DNA of 64,000 nucleotides from Pseudomonas japonica (GTDB taxonomy: Bacteria; Pseudomonadota; Gammaproteobacteria; Pseudomonadales; Pseudomonadaceae): contig NZ_FZOL01000002.1 in assembly GCF_900188455.1 (NCBI RefSeq), positions 49,283 to 113,282 on the forward strand, given 5' to 3'. This document shows positions 24,487 to 33,101 of the stretch, piece by piece; position 1 is the first letter of the stretch, and the number at the start of each line of letters is the position of its first letter. Made by a program: the position numbers and the translations under genes. The notes beneath the pieces were generated by a model, which saw only the letters and a program-made list of their open reading frames with translations, did no database searches and was not told where the DNA came from.

Positions 24487-27400
24487 ATGGCGACGACCAC
24501 CCTTGGGGTCAAACTCGACGACCCGACCCGTGAGCGACTCAAAGCAGCTGCGCAGTCCATCGACCGCACGCCGCACTGGTTGATCAAGCAGGCGATCTTC
24601 AATTACCTGGAGAAGCTGGAGGGTGGCGCTACCCTGACCGAACTCAATGGTCAGCCCGGCAACCTGGCCGATGACGCGGGCGACGTGCAGCCCGACCACA
24701 GCCATCAGTGCTTCCTCGAATTCGCCGAAAGCATCCTCCCGCAATCGGTCCTGCGCTCCGCCATCACCGCCGCCTACCGCCGCCCCGAGCAGGAAGTGGT
24801 GCCGATGCTGCTGGAACAGGCCCGCCTGCCCGCCGCCCAGGCCGAAGCCACCAACAAGCTGGCCGCCGGCATCGCGGAAAAACTGCGCAACCAGAAGAGT
24901 GCCGGCGGTCGCGCCGGCATCGTCCAGGGCCTGCTGCAGGAATTCTCCCTGTCGTCCCAGGAAGGCGTGGCCCTGATGTGCCTGGCCGAAGCCCTGCTGC
25001 GTATCCCCGACAAGGGCACCCGCGACGCCCTGATCCGCGACAAGATCAGCACCGGCAACTGGCAGCCGCACCTGGGCAACAGCCCGTCGCTGTTCGTCAA
25101 CGCCGCCACCTGGGGCCTGCTGCTGACCGGCAAGCTGGTCTCCACGCACAACGAATCCGGCCTCACCTCGTCCCTCAGCCGCATCATCGGCAAGAGCGGC
25201 GAGCCGATGATCCGCAAGGGCGTCGACATGGCCATGCGCCTGATGGGCGAACAGTTCGTCACCGGCGAGACCATCGCCGAAGCCCTGGCCAACGCGAGCA
25301 AGTTCGAAGCCAAGGGCTTCCGCTATTCCTACGACATGCTCGGCGAAGCCGCACTGACCGAGCACGACGCGCAGAAATACCTGGCGTCCTACGAGCAGGC
25401 CATCCACTCCATCGGCAAGGCCTCCCATGGCCGTGGCATCTATGAGGGCCCGGGCATCTCGATCAAGCTCTCCGCCCTGCACCCGCGCTACAGCCGCGCC
25501 CAGTACGAGCGCGTGATGGACGAGTTGTACCCACGCCTGCTGTCGCTGACCCTGCTGGCCAAGCAGTACGACATCGGCCTGAACATCGACGCCGAGGAAG
25601 CCGACCGTCTGGAGCTGTCCCTCGACCTGCTCGAGCGCCTGTGCTTCGAACCGCAACTGAGCGGCTGGAACGGTATCGGCTTCGTCATCCAGGCCTACCA
25701 GAAGCGCTGCCCGTACGTGATCGACTACGTCATCGACCTGGCCCGCCGCAGCCGTCACCGCCTGATGATCCGTCTGGTGAAGGGCGCCTACTGGGACAGC
25801 GAGATCAAGCGCGCGCAGATCGAAGGCCTGGAAGGCTATCCGGTCTACACCCGCAAGGTGTACACCGACGTTTCCTACATCGCCTGCGCACGCAAGCTGC
25901 TGTCGGTGCCGGAAGTCATCTACCCGCAGTTCGCCACCCACAACGCCCACACCCTGTCGGCCATCTACCAGATCGCCGGTCAGAACTACTACCCGGGCCA
26001 GTACGAATTCCAGTGCCTGCACGGCATGGGCGAGCCGCTGTACGAGCAAGTCGTGGGCAAGGTCGCCGATGGCAAGCTGAACCGTCCGTGCCGCGTGTAC
26101 GCACCGGTCGGCACCCATGAAACCCTGCTGGCCTACCTGGTCCGTCGTCTCCTGGAGAACGGCGCCAACACCTCGTTCGTCAACCGTATCGCCGACCACT
26201 CGATCTCGATCCAGGAACTGGTCGCCGACCCGGTCGCCACCATCGAGCGCATGGCCACCCAGGAAGGCAGCGTCGGCCTGCCGCATCCGCGCATCCCGAT
26301 GCCACGCGACCTGTATGGCAGCGAGCGGGCCAACTCGGCCGGTATCGACATGGCCAACGAGCATCGCCTGGCCTCGCTGTCCTGTGCCCTCCTGGCCTCC
26401 GCGCACAATGACTGGAAAGCCGCGCCGCTGCTCGGTTGCGCCGCCAGCCAGGAAGCTGCCGCTCCCGTGCTCAACCCGGCGGACCATCGCGATGTGGTCG
26501 GTCATGTTCAGGAAGCCACCGTCGGCGACGTCGACAACGCCATCCAGTGCGCGCTGAACGCCGCACCGATCTGGCAGGCCACGCCACCGGCCGAGCGCGC
26601 CGCGATCCTCGAACGCGCCGCCGACCTGATGGAAGCCGAGATCCAGCCGCTGATGGGCCTGCTGGTCCGCGAAGCGGGCAAGACCTACGCCAACGCCATC
26701 GCCGAAGTCCGCGAAGCCGTCGACTTCCTGCGCTACTACGCGGTGCAGGCTCGCAACGATTTCAGCAACAACGCACACCGTCCGCTGGGCCCGGTGGTCT
26801 GCATCAGCCCGTGGAACTTCCCGCTGGCGATCTTCAGCGGCCAGGTCGCCGCGGCCCTCGCCGCCGGCAACCCGGTCCTGGCCAAGCCGGCCGAACAGAC
26901 CCCGCTGATCGCCGCCCAGGCCGTGCGCCTGATGCTCGAAGCCGGCATTCCGGAAGGCGTGGTGCAACTGCTGCCGGGCCGCGGTGAAACCGTCGGTGCC
27001 CGCCTGGTCGGTGACGAGCGCGTCAAGGGCGTGATGTTCACCGGTTCCACCGAGGTCGCCCGCCTGCTGCAACGCAATATCGCCGGACGCCTGGATGCCC
27101 AGGGTCGCCCGATCCCGCTGATCGCCGAAACCGGTGGCCAGAACGCCATGATCGTCGACTCCTCGGCGCTGACCGAGCAGGTGGTGATCGACGTGGTTTC
27201 GTCCGCCTTCGACAGCGCCGGCCAGCGTTGCTCGGCCCTGCGCGTGCTGTGCCTGCAGGAAGATTCCGCCGATCGCGTCATCGAAATGCTCAAGGGTGCC
27301 ATGGCCGAAAGCCGCCTGGGCAACCCGGAGCGCCTGTCCGTGGACATCGGCCCGGTGATCGACGCCGAAGCCAAGGCGGGCATCGAGAAGCACATCCAGG

Positions 27401-28440
27401 GCATGCGCGAGAAAGGTCGCTCGGTCTACCAGGTCGCCCTGGCCAACAGCGACGAATGCAAGCGCGGCACCTTCGTCATGCCGACCCTGATCGAACTGGA
27501 GAGCTTCGACGAACTGAAGCGTGAGATCTTCGGCCCCGTGCTGCACGTGGTGCGCTACAACCGCAAGGACCTGGACCAGTTGATCGAGCAGATCAACGCC
27601 TCTGGCTACGGCCTGACCCTCGGCGTGCATACCCGCATCGACGAGACCATCGCCAAGGTCATCGACAGCGCCCATGCCGGTAACGTCTACGTCAACCGCA
27701 ACATCGTCGGTGCCGTGGTCGGGGTGCAGCCGTTCGGTGGCGAAGGCCTGTCCGGCACCGGTCCGAAAGCCGGTGGCCCGCTGTACCTGTACCGCCTGCT
27801 GTCGACCCGTCCGGCCGACGCCATCGAGCAATCGTTCCAGCGCGGCGACGCCGGCAATGCGCCGGACAGCCGCCTGCGCGAAGCGCTGCTCAAGCCACTG
27901 GAAGCGTTCAAGGCCTGGGCTGCGAAGAACCAGCAGAACGACCTGGTGCAGACCTGCGAACAGTTCGCCCGCCAATCGCAGAGCGGCATCACCCGCCTGC
28001 TGGCCGGCCCGACCGGCGAGCGCAACAGCTACACCATCCTGCCGCGCGAGCACGTGCTGTGCCTGGCCGACAGCGAAGCCGACCTGCTGACCCAACTGGC
28101 TGCGGTGCTGGCGGTGGGCAGTTCGGCGGTGGTCCTCGACGGCGAACCGGGCAAGACCCTGCGCTCGCGCCTGCCGAAGGAAGTCCAGGCGCGGATCAAG
28201 CTGGTGGCCGACTGGAACAAGGACGACGTGCTGTTCGACGCCGTCCTGCACCATGGCGACTCCGACCAGCTGCGCGGCATCTGCGAGCAGATCGCCAAGC
28301 GTCCGGGCGCCATCGTCGGCGTGCATGGCCTGTCCTCGGGTGAAACCGCGGTGGCCCTGGAGCGACTGGTGATCGAACGGGCATTGAGCGTGAACACGGC
28401 TGCGGCCGGTGGTAATGCGAGCCTGATGACGATCGGCTGA
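24487..28440 (+). CDS. putA: Trifunctional proline utilisation protein PutA (repressor, proline dehydrogenase, P5C dehydrogenase)
   Basis: The 1317-residue protein converts proline to glutamate. Residues 1-47 (TTLGVKLDDPTRERLKAAA, then TPHWLIKQAIFNYLEKLE) form a ribbon-helix-helix DNA-binding domain. Proline dehydrogenase occupies about 180-570 with an FAD barrel (KLSALHPRYSRAQYERV; LVKGAYWDSEIKRAQ). The aldehyde dehydrogenase part from about 650 has the catalytic Glu881 (IAETGGQN) and Cys915 (GQRCSA). A C-terminal ~200-residue domain follows, as in trifunctional PutA. Length matches E. coli (1320). GAGGATAAG precedes the ATG. The RHH plus seven operator sites upstream indicate autoregulation by proline and membrane association. 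Confidence 0.98.
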   Translation: MATTTLGVKLDDPTRERLKAAAQSIDRTPHWLIKQAIFNYLEKLEGGATLTELNGQPGNLADDAGDVQPDHSHQCFLEFAESILPQSVLRSAITAAYRRPEQEVVPMLLEQARLPAAQAEATNKLAAGIAEKLRNQKSAGGRAGIVQGLLQEFSLSSQEGVALMCLAEALLRIPDKGTRDALIRDKISTGNWQPHLGNSPSLFVNAATWGLLLTGKLVSTHNESGLTSSLSRIIGKSGEPMIRKGVDMAMRLMGEQFVTGETIAEALANASKFEAKGFRYSYDMLGEAALTEHDAQKYLASYEQAIHSIGKASHGRGIYEGPGISIKLSALHPRYSRAQYERVMDELYPRLLSLTLLAKQYDIGLNIDAEEADRLELSLDLLERLCFEPQLSGWNGIGFVIQAYQKRCPYVIDYVIDLARRSRHRLMIRLVKGAYWDSEIKRAQIEGLEGYPVYTRKVYTDVSYIACARKLLSVPEVIYPQFATHNAHTLSAIYQIAGQNYYPGQYEFQCLHGMGEPLYEQVVGKVADGKLNRPCRVYAPVGTHETLLAYLVRRLLENGANTSFVNRIADHSISIQELVADPVATIERMATQEGSVGLPHPRIPMPRDLYGSERANSAGIDMANEHRLASLSCALLASAHNDWKAAPLLGCAASQEAAAPVLNPADHRDVVGHVQEATVGDVDNAIQCALNAAPIWQATPPAERAAILERAADLMEAEIQPLMGLLVREAGKTYANAIAEVREAVDFLRYYAVQARNDFSNNAHRPLGPVVCISPWNFPLAIFSGQVAAALAAGNPVLAKPAEQTPLIAAQAVRLMLEAGIPEGVVQLLPGRGETVGARLVGDERVKGVMFTGSTEVARLLQRNIAGRLDAQGRPIPLIAETGGQNAMIVDSSALTEQVVIDVVSSAFDSAGQRCSALRVLCLQEDSADRVIEMLKGAMAESRLGNPERLSVDIGPVIDAEAKAGIEKHIQGMREKGRSVYQVALANSDECKRGTFVMPTLIELESFDELKREIFGPVLHVVRYNRKDLDQLIEQINASGYGLTLGVHTRIDETIAKVIDSAHAGNVYVNRNIVGAVVGVQPFGGEGLSGTGPKAGGPLYLYRLLSTRPADAIEQSFQRGDAGNAPDSRLREALLKPLEAFKAWAAKNQQNDLVQTCEQFARQSQSGITRLLAGPTGERNSYTILPREHVLCLADSEADLLTQLAAVLAVGSSAVVLDGEPGKTLRSRLPKEVQARIKLVADWNKDDVLFDAVLHHGDSDQLRGICEQIAKRPGAIVGVHGLSSGETAVALERLVIERALSVNTAAAGGNASLMTIG

Positions 28441-28456
28441 TAGTCGCCGGAAAATG

Positions 28457-28511
28457 AAACGGGGCGGGTTTTGCGGATTCCTTTGGGAATATCGCGAAAC
28501 CCGCCCCGTTT
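28457..28511 (+). terminator. Terminator of putA
   Basis: AAACGGGGCGGGTTT at 28457-28471 pairs with AAACCCGCCCCGTTT at 28497-28511, followed by TTGTTTT. The loop of 25 bases is long. It also faces the minus-strand gene ending at 28550 and can work both ways. Confidence 0.8.
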
Positions 28512-28549
28512 TGTTTTCGATTGCCAGCGAATCGGGTATCGGCACACCA

Positions 28550-29152
28550 CTACAAGTAAGCGAGCAACAGAAGCGTGGCGACACTGGAGAAGTACAGAAC
28601 CCAGATAACCACACCCAATGTCATCCACCCCTTGTTGGCACCCGTGAATTCCGAGTTGGAACGCCCTTGCGGATCCTGCTCATGAGCATTGATAACGTGC
28701 TGAATGCAGCACACCAGCCAGAGAGTCGCTCCGAGTTGCAGCATCGATTCGATCAAATAGCGCAGATGAAGAGGCGCATCATGCTGCAGTTGTCCTATTG
28801 GCTCGGGCGTCATGGCTCCCGAAGCCAGGCTGATAATGACGATCATCCACATGGTCAAGGCCAGGTTCAAAGGCGACCATGCAAACTCCCGCCCCGACTG
28901 CCTGAATCCCTGATCGATCCTTTTCAGCAACGGGTAGATGAAAAGCACAGGAATGATGGCGCGCAACAAAGGAATCACGCGCTCTCCCGTAGCGGCCCGG
29001 TAAATGGCCCAATTCCTGTAGAACCAATAAAAGAGATAAACACCGGTCGTCAGCAGGCTCATGGTGATCAATTTGTTGATCGACACGACGAAGAACATCG
29101 GCTGCCGTGGATTATCGTGATCGATATCGGGGGCAATACTGCACGTCGACAT
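28550..29152 (-). CDS. Multipass membrane protein of unknown function (paralogue 1)
   Basis: The 200-residue protein has a polar N-terminus (about 20 residues) and four to five hydrophobic segments. SINKLITMSLLTTGVYLFYW is followed by YRNWAIYRAATGERV, and SGREFAWSPLNL comes after the second helix. The neighbouring gene at 29273 encodes a clear paralogue with the same order of motifs (FFVVSI, YRNW.LYR, SGR..EWSP). The layout resembles DUF4234-like membrane proteins, but I do not recognise a function. AAGGA lies before the ATG at 29152. There is no catalytic motif. It is in an accessory stretch that I do not place in known conserved synteny. Confidence 0.65.
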   Translation of the reverse strand: MSTCSIAPDIDHDNPRQPMFFVVSINKLITMSLLTTGVYLFYWFYRNWAIYRAATGERVIPLLRAIIPVLFIYPLLKRIDQGFRQSGREFAWSPLNLALTMWMIVIISLASGAMTPEPIGQLQHDAPLHLRYLIESMLQLGATLWLVCCIQHVINAHEQDPQGRSNSEFTGANKGWMTLGVVIWVLYFSSVATLLLLAYL

Positions 29153-29272
29153 GAAAATTTCCTTGTGATAAACGGGCGGCCATCAAATACCTCTCCTCGA
29201 TAAATTGCTGTAGGCCCAATCCGATAGGTCAAAGGGAAAAGCCGAAAGATTCGAGTGACGTGCTGGGTGCCC

Positions 29273-29797
29273 CTAATACCCGAGAACAATCCAGCCTGAT
29301 GTGAATATGGATATCCACAACCAGTTCACCGCCGTGAGCTGCGCATTCCCGCCCCCTTGCGGATCGCCTTCGCAGAAGTTGATCGCTCGCTGAACCTCGC
29401 CCAGCGCCAGGAGGAACAGGGCGATCATCATCAGCACCGCGTCAATCCACCCCGGAATGGGCAGCGACACCATCCACAGCTGGACGCCAAGCACCCACGC
29501 CAACAGCATCCCGCACGCCAACCACCAGGGCGACCACTCATAGTTTCGCCCCGAAGCACGAATGCGCCGATCGACCCGGCTCAACAGCGAATACAGAAAT
29601 AACTCCGGCCACAGGATGCGCGGCAGCAGCATGACCCTGGCGCCACTGGCCCTGCGGTAGAGCTCCCAGTTGCGCAGGTACCAGAACAGGCCATACAGGC
29701 CGCAGGTGGACATGGTCATAAGGATCAGCTTCGGAATCGAGACAACGAAAAACGCAGGCTGAACTTCAACTGCCGGGGAAATGATCTCTGTAGACAT
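29273..29797 (-). CDS. Multipass membrane protein of unknown function (paralogue 2)
   Basis: The 174-residue protein is a paralogue of the downstream gene: both start MST, then ~15 polar residues, FFVVSI, a helix ending in GLYGLFWYLRNWELYRRASG, a basic segment and SGRNYEWSP, then two or more hydrophobic helices, with (E/Q)GDPQG near the end. The start was placed at 29797 to match the paralogue; an in-frame ATG at 29827 is possible, and neither has a clear ribosome site. A 120-base gap separates the two genes, so they may be co-transcribed. Function is unknown; tandem duplication is likely. Confidence 0.62.
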   Translation of the reverse strand: MSTEIISPAVEVQPAFFVVSIPKLILMTMSTCGLYGLFWYLRNWELYRRASGARVMLLPRILWPELFLYSLLSRVDRRIRASGRNYEWSPWWLACGMLLAWVLGVQLWMVSLPIPGWIDAVLMMIALFLLALGEVQRAINFCEGDPQGGGNAQLTAVNWLWISIFTSGWIVLGY

Positions 29798-29954
29798 GGA
29801 AAGGACCGTCGTGATGGGACGATCCATTTCACGATGCTTAGCGGGTTTACTGAAGCCAGCCCGTTCTAATCAAAAAGAATGATTTTTCCGACAAAGACGA
29901 AGCCCGGATCTCATGGGGTTAGATAGCACCCGAGCTCGCCCTGCTGATTCGGCT

Positions 29955-30383
29955 CTACTTCAATATCCGCCAAAGACTGTAGGTTTTTACAGACTCCGAC
30001 AAGACTACGAAAGCGACCAGAAACCAGGAAGCCAAGCTCGGGACATAGGCCACTACCATTAAAAAAAACGAAAACGAGGGCAACATAAAAAACAGTCTGA
30101 ATGGAACCTGAATCACCCCCAGATATGCCCCCATTCGCCACCCGAGAACTAACATTATCGAACTAAAAACTATCGAAATGTGCAACACAGCCCCGAACAC
30201 AGCCAGCACTACTACAAAGCCGCCAAAGCCCTCGGTCATCCGGACCGAATTGAATACATCCGTAACATAAGGAATTTCATCACGACGCAGACACCCCTGA
30301 ACGTAGATAGCCACAAAAATCGCGTCCATCAACCCCCAAAAGAACAGAGTTCTTCGCGCAACCTTACTGGTGAACGACCTCAA
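29955..30383 (-). CDS. Small membrane protein of unknown function, coupled to the upstream gene
   Basis: The 142-residue product has a short basic N-terminus and about four hydrophobic helices (TLFFWGLMDAIFVAIYVQG; FVVVLAVFGAVLHISIVFSSI; FRLFFMLPSFSFFLMVVAYV; WFLVAFVVL). It starts within the last four bases of the preceding gene (30380-30383), so the two are translationally coupled. Base composition is clearly more AT-rich than the flanks. I do not recognise the family. A soluble first gene followed by an overlapping small membrane protein resembles effector-immunity or sensor-partner pairs, but no toxin motif supports this. Confidence 0.6.
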   Translation of the reverse strand: MRSFTSKVARRTLFFWGLMDAIFVAIYVQGCLRRDEIPYVTDVFNSVRMTEGFGGFVVVLAVFGAVLHISIVFSSIMLVLGWRMGAYLGVIQVPFRLFFMLPSFSFFLMVVAYVPSLASWFLVAFVVLSESVKTYSLWRILK

Positions 30384-31081
30384 TTTCCTCCCCCTCGGGC
30401 CTCGTAAACTTCATTCGCCACAGCCGGGGTCCATTGCCATGATTTACCGCTAATCTGCCAATGGTCATCTCCCTCCAGGTACCGCTGCTCTATGTTTCTT
30501 GTCACCCCGTAGATACGAACTACAGAGCTGTGCTTCATGTAAGCATCGTGGGCATCCAAGGGAACCCACTGCTGTGTCACTGTTTGCACGGTATTCGCAA
30601 AGTCCTTGCCATCAGACCCGAATAAGCGGCCCTCATCACCCATGGATGTAATACGGTTCGAGAAGATCACAGCGACATTTACCCCAGCATGTTTTTTGAC
30701 ATTTACTGTTCTCCATTTTCCAGGCCCTTGTTGCTCAGTACGAACCATCCCCGTTCCAACGGAACCTTCTTCCCGATTCCGCGCAAGCACCATGGACAAC
30801 CATGGGTAATAATCATCAGGATAACTAACAAGTGGCTTCACCGGTCTTTCAGTAATCAAAAGCCAGTCACCCTTTCTTATTTTTGCAAGAACCTCTCTCT
30901 TGCTCTCGGGTGGAAAGTTGTAAAGTGAATAAACCCCACATGACCTCAGAAGTTCATCAAGTCCATCCAGGCGCCCCCGCGACATAAGCAAATCCTCGAC
31001 TCGGGGCTCTGCGAAGAACGGACTTTCGATTCTATCTGGATCTTCATGCCTCAAATCCATCCAATGGACTAATTTCCTCAT
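30380..31081 (-). CDS. Soluble protein of unknown function, first gene of an AT-rich pair
   Basis: The 233-residue protein has no signal peptide or membrane helix. The start was set at the ATG at 31081, with AGGA nine bases upstream; a GTG at 31099 is in frame but lacks a ribosome site. The N-terminal part is charged (HEDPDRIESPFFAEPRVEDLL), followed by REVLAKIRKGDWLLITERP and a Trp/Tyr-rich stretch (YPDDYYPWLSM). The end is rich in Gly. I see no family motif. The low GC content and the lack of conserved synteny suggest recent acquisition. It overlaps the following membrane-protein gene by four bases. Confidence 0.58.
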   Translation of the reverse strand: MRKLVHWMDLRHEDPDRIESPFFAEPRVEDLLMSRGRLDGLDELLRSCGVYSLYNFPPESKREVLAKIRKGDWLLITERPVKPLVSYPDDYYPWLSMVLARNREEGSVGTGMVRTEQQGPGKWRTVNVKKHAGVNVAVIFSNRITSMGDEGRLFGSDGKDFANTVQTVTQQWVPLDAHDAYMKHSSVVRIYGVTRNIEQRYLEGDDHWQISGKSWQWTPAVANEVYEARGGGN

Positions 31082-31267
31082 TCCGTCAGTTCCTAACACG
31101 TAAAGACGGAAATTTGAGCTCAGAACCTGCCCCTATAAAAACAGGAGTTTTCCCAGGATCCTGTATGACCCTTCCCTGTCTCTTGTCATCATCCCCATCA
31201 ATCATACTGGCGCCCCACCTACCCCCCTTCCTAGACTCGCCCCACCCCGAATCAAAGGACCGCCGCC

Positions 31268-33070
31268 ATGACCGAGACCCTGCTCAGCGCCCGCAACCTG
31301 GCGTTCGAACTCTATGAAGTGCTGGATGCCGAGGCGCTGACCCGTCGCGAGCGCTTCGCCGAGCACAGTCGCGAGACCTTCGACGCGGCGTTGTCCACCG
31401 CGCGCAGCATCGCCGAGAAGTACTTCGCCCCGCACAACCGCAAGGGCGACGAGAACGAGCCGCGCTACGAGAACGGCGAGGCGGTCCTGATTCCGGAAGT
31501 GAAGCCGGCGGTGGATGCGTTTCTCGAAGCCGGTTTCCTCAACGCCAACCGCGACTTCGACGTGGGCGGCATGCAGTTGCCGACCCTGCTGTCCCAGGCC
31601 TGCTTCGCCCACTTCCAGGCGGCCAACGCCGGAACCACGGCCTATCCGTTCCTGACCATGGGCGCGGCCAACCTGATCGAGAGCTTTGGCAGCGAGGAAC
31701 AGAAACGCCTGTTCCTGCAGCCGATGATCGACGGGCGCTTCTTCGGCACCATGGCCCTGACCGAGCCCCACGCTGGCTCCTCCCTGGCCGATATCCGCAC
31801 CCGCGCCGAGCCCTCCGCCGATGGCAGCTACCGCCTGCGCGGCAACAAGATCTTCATTTCCGGCGGCGACCATCCGCTGTCGGAAAACATCGTGCACATG
31901 GTCCTGGCCAAGCTGCCGGACGCGCCGCCCGGGGTGAAGGGCATTTCCCTGTTCATCGTGCCCAAGTTCCTGGTCAACCCGGACGGCAGCCTCGGCGCGC
32001 GCAACGATGTGACCCTGGCCGGGCTGTTCCACAAGATGGGCTGGCGCGGTACCACCTCGACGGCGCTGAACTTCGGCGACAACGGCAATTGCGTCGGTTA
32101 TCTGGTGGGCAAGCCGCACCAGGGCCTGGCTTGCATGTTCCAGATGATGAACGAGGCGCGCATCGGTGTCGGCATGGGCGCGGTGATGCTCGGCTACGCC
32201 GGTTACCTGTACTCGCTCGACTACGCGCGCCAGCGTCCGCAGGGTCGCCTGCCGGACAACAAGGACCCGTCCACCGCCGCCGTGCCGATCATTGCCCACA
32301 GCGATGTGAAACGCATGCTCCTGGCGCAGAAGGCCTATGTCGAAGGCGCCTTCGACCTCGGCCTGTACGCGGCGCGGCTGTTCGACGACACCCAGACCGC
32401 CGAAACACCGGAGGCGCGCCAGCAGGCCCACGAACTGCTCGACCTGCTCACCCCGATCGTCAAGTCCTGGCCCTCGGAGTTCTGCCTCAAGGCCAACGAA
32501 CTGGCGATCCAGATCCTCGGCGGCCATGGCTACACCCGGGAATACCCGGTGGAGCAGTACTACCGCGACAACCGCCTGAACCCGATCCACGAAGGCACCC
32601 ACGGCATCCAGTCCCTCGACCTGCTCGGGCGCAAGCTGGCGCAGAACGGCGGGTCCGGGCTCAAGCAACTGGTGCGGCTGATCGCCGGCACCTGCGAGCG
32701 CGCCCATCGCTTCCCCGGTCTGGACGCCCTGCGCCAGCCGCTGGAGCAGTTGCTCACCCGTCTGCAAGCGGTGACCCTCGGCCTGCTCGGCGATCTGGCC
32801 AGCGGCAAGGTCAATGCCGCCCTGGCCAACTCGGCGCTGTACATGAAAGCCTTCGGTCACTGCGTGATCGGCTGGCGCTGGCTGGAGCAGGCGATCCGCG
32901 CCGAAGAAGGCCTCGCCACGGCCAACGACGCAGACCGTGACTTCTATCGCGGCAAATTGCAGGCGGCGCGATTCTTCCTCACCTGGGAAGTACCACCCTG
33001 CCATAATGACATCACGCTGCTCGAAGCACGGGACGACACCTGCCCGGGCATGCATGAGGAGTGGTTCTGA
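31268..33070 (+). CDS. Acyl-CoA dehydrogenase (large, FadE-type)
   Basis: The 600-residue flavoenzyme oxidises an acyl-CoA to the enoyl-CoA. MALTEPHAGSSLADI is the FAD/acyl-binding signature, GNKIFISGGDH follows, and the C-terminal half has QILGGHGYTREYPVEQYYRD and HEGTHGIQSLDLLGRK, where the conserved Glu of the EGT motif is the probable catalytic base. The extra ~150 residues after the core match the 'acetyl-CoA dehydrogenase C-terminal-like' extension of long members. Substrate chain length is not clear. It is followed 31 bases later by a TldD-like gene, so an operon is possible. It is plus-strand, facing away from the AT-rich pair. Confidence 0.92.
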   Translation: MTETLLSARNLAFELYEVLDAEALTRRERFAEHSRETFDAALSTARSIAEKYFAPHNRKGDENEPRYENGEAVLIPEVKPAVDAFLEAGFLNANRDFDVGGMQLPTLLSQACFAHFQAANAGTTAYPFLTMGAANLIESFGSEEQKRLFLQPMIDGRFFGTMALTEPHAGSSLADIRTRAEPSADGSYRLRGNKIFISGGDHPLSENIVHMVLAKLPDAPPGVKGISLFIVPKFLVNPDGSLGARNDVTLAGLFHKMGWRGTTSTALNFGDNGNCVGYLVGKPHQGLACMFQMMNEARIGVGMGAVMLGYAGYLYSLDYARQRPQGRLPDNKDPSTAAVPIIAHSDVKRMLLAQKAYVEGAFDLGLYAARLFDDTQTAETPEARQQAHELLDLLTPIVKSWPSEFCLKANELAIQILGGHGYTREYPVEQYYRDNRLNPIHEGTHGIQSLDLLGRKLAQNGGSGLKQLVRLIAGTCERAHRFPGLDALRQPLEQLLTRLQAVTLGLLGDLASGKVNAALANSALYMKAFGHCVIGWRWLEQAIRAEEGLATANDADRDFYRGKLQAARFFLTWEVPPCHNDITLLEARDDTCPGMHEEWF

Positions 33071-33101
33071 ATCAGGGCCACCGCCATCCGGAGGCCCGTT
33101 C

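Noticed and set aside
24451..28614. Very long open frame (over 1,300 codons) antisense to putA
   Set aside because: It lies entirely opposite a well-supported gene. High-GC codon bias on the coding strand creates stop-free antisense frames, and the product has low-complexity Gln/Gly/Arg/His-rich sequence without domains.
28512..31267. Prophage or integrated plasmid remnant in the AT-rich patch
   Set aside because: I see no integrase, phage structural gene, tRNA or attachment-like direct repeat. The patch is accessory, but its origin cannot be assigned.
31082..31267. A small gene between the AT-rich pair and the acyl-CoA dehydrogenase
   Set aside because: The plus-strand frame here has no ribosome site, is Pro/Ser/Leu-rich without features, and overlaps the likely promoter region.
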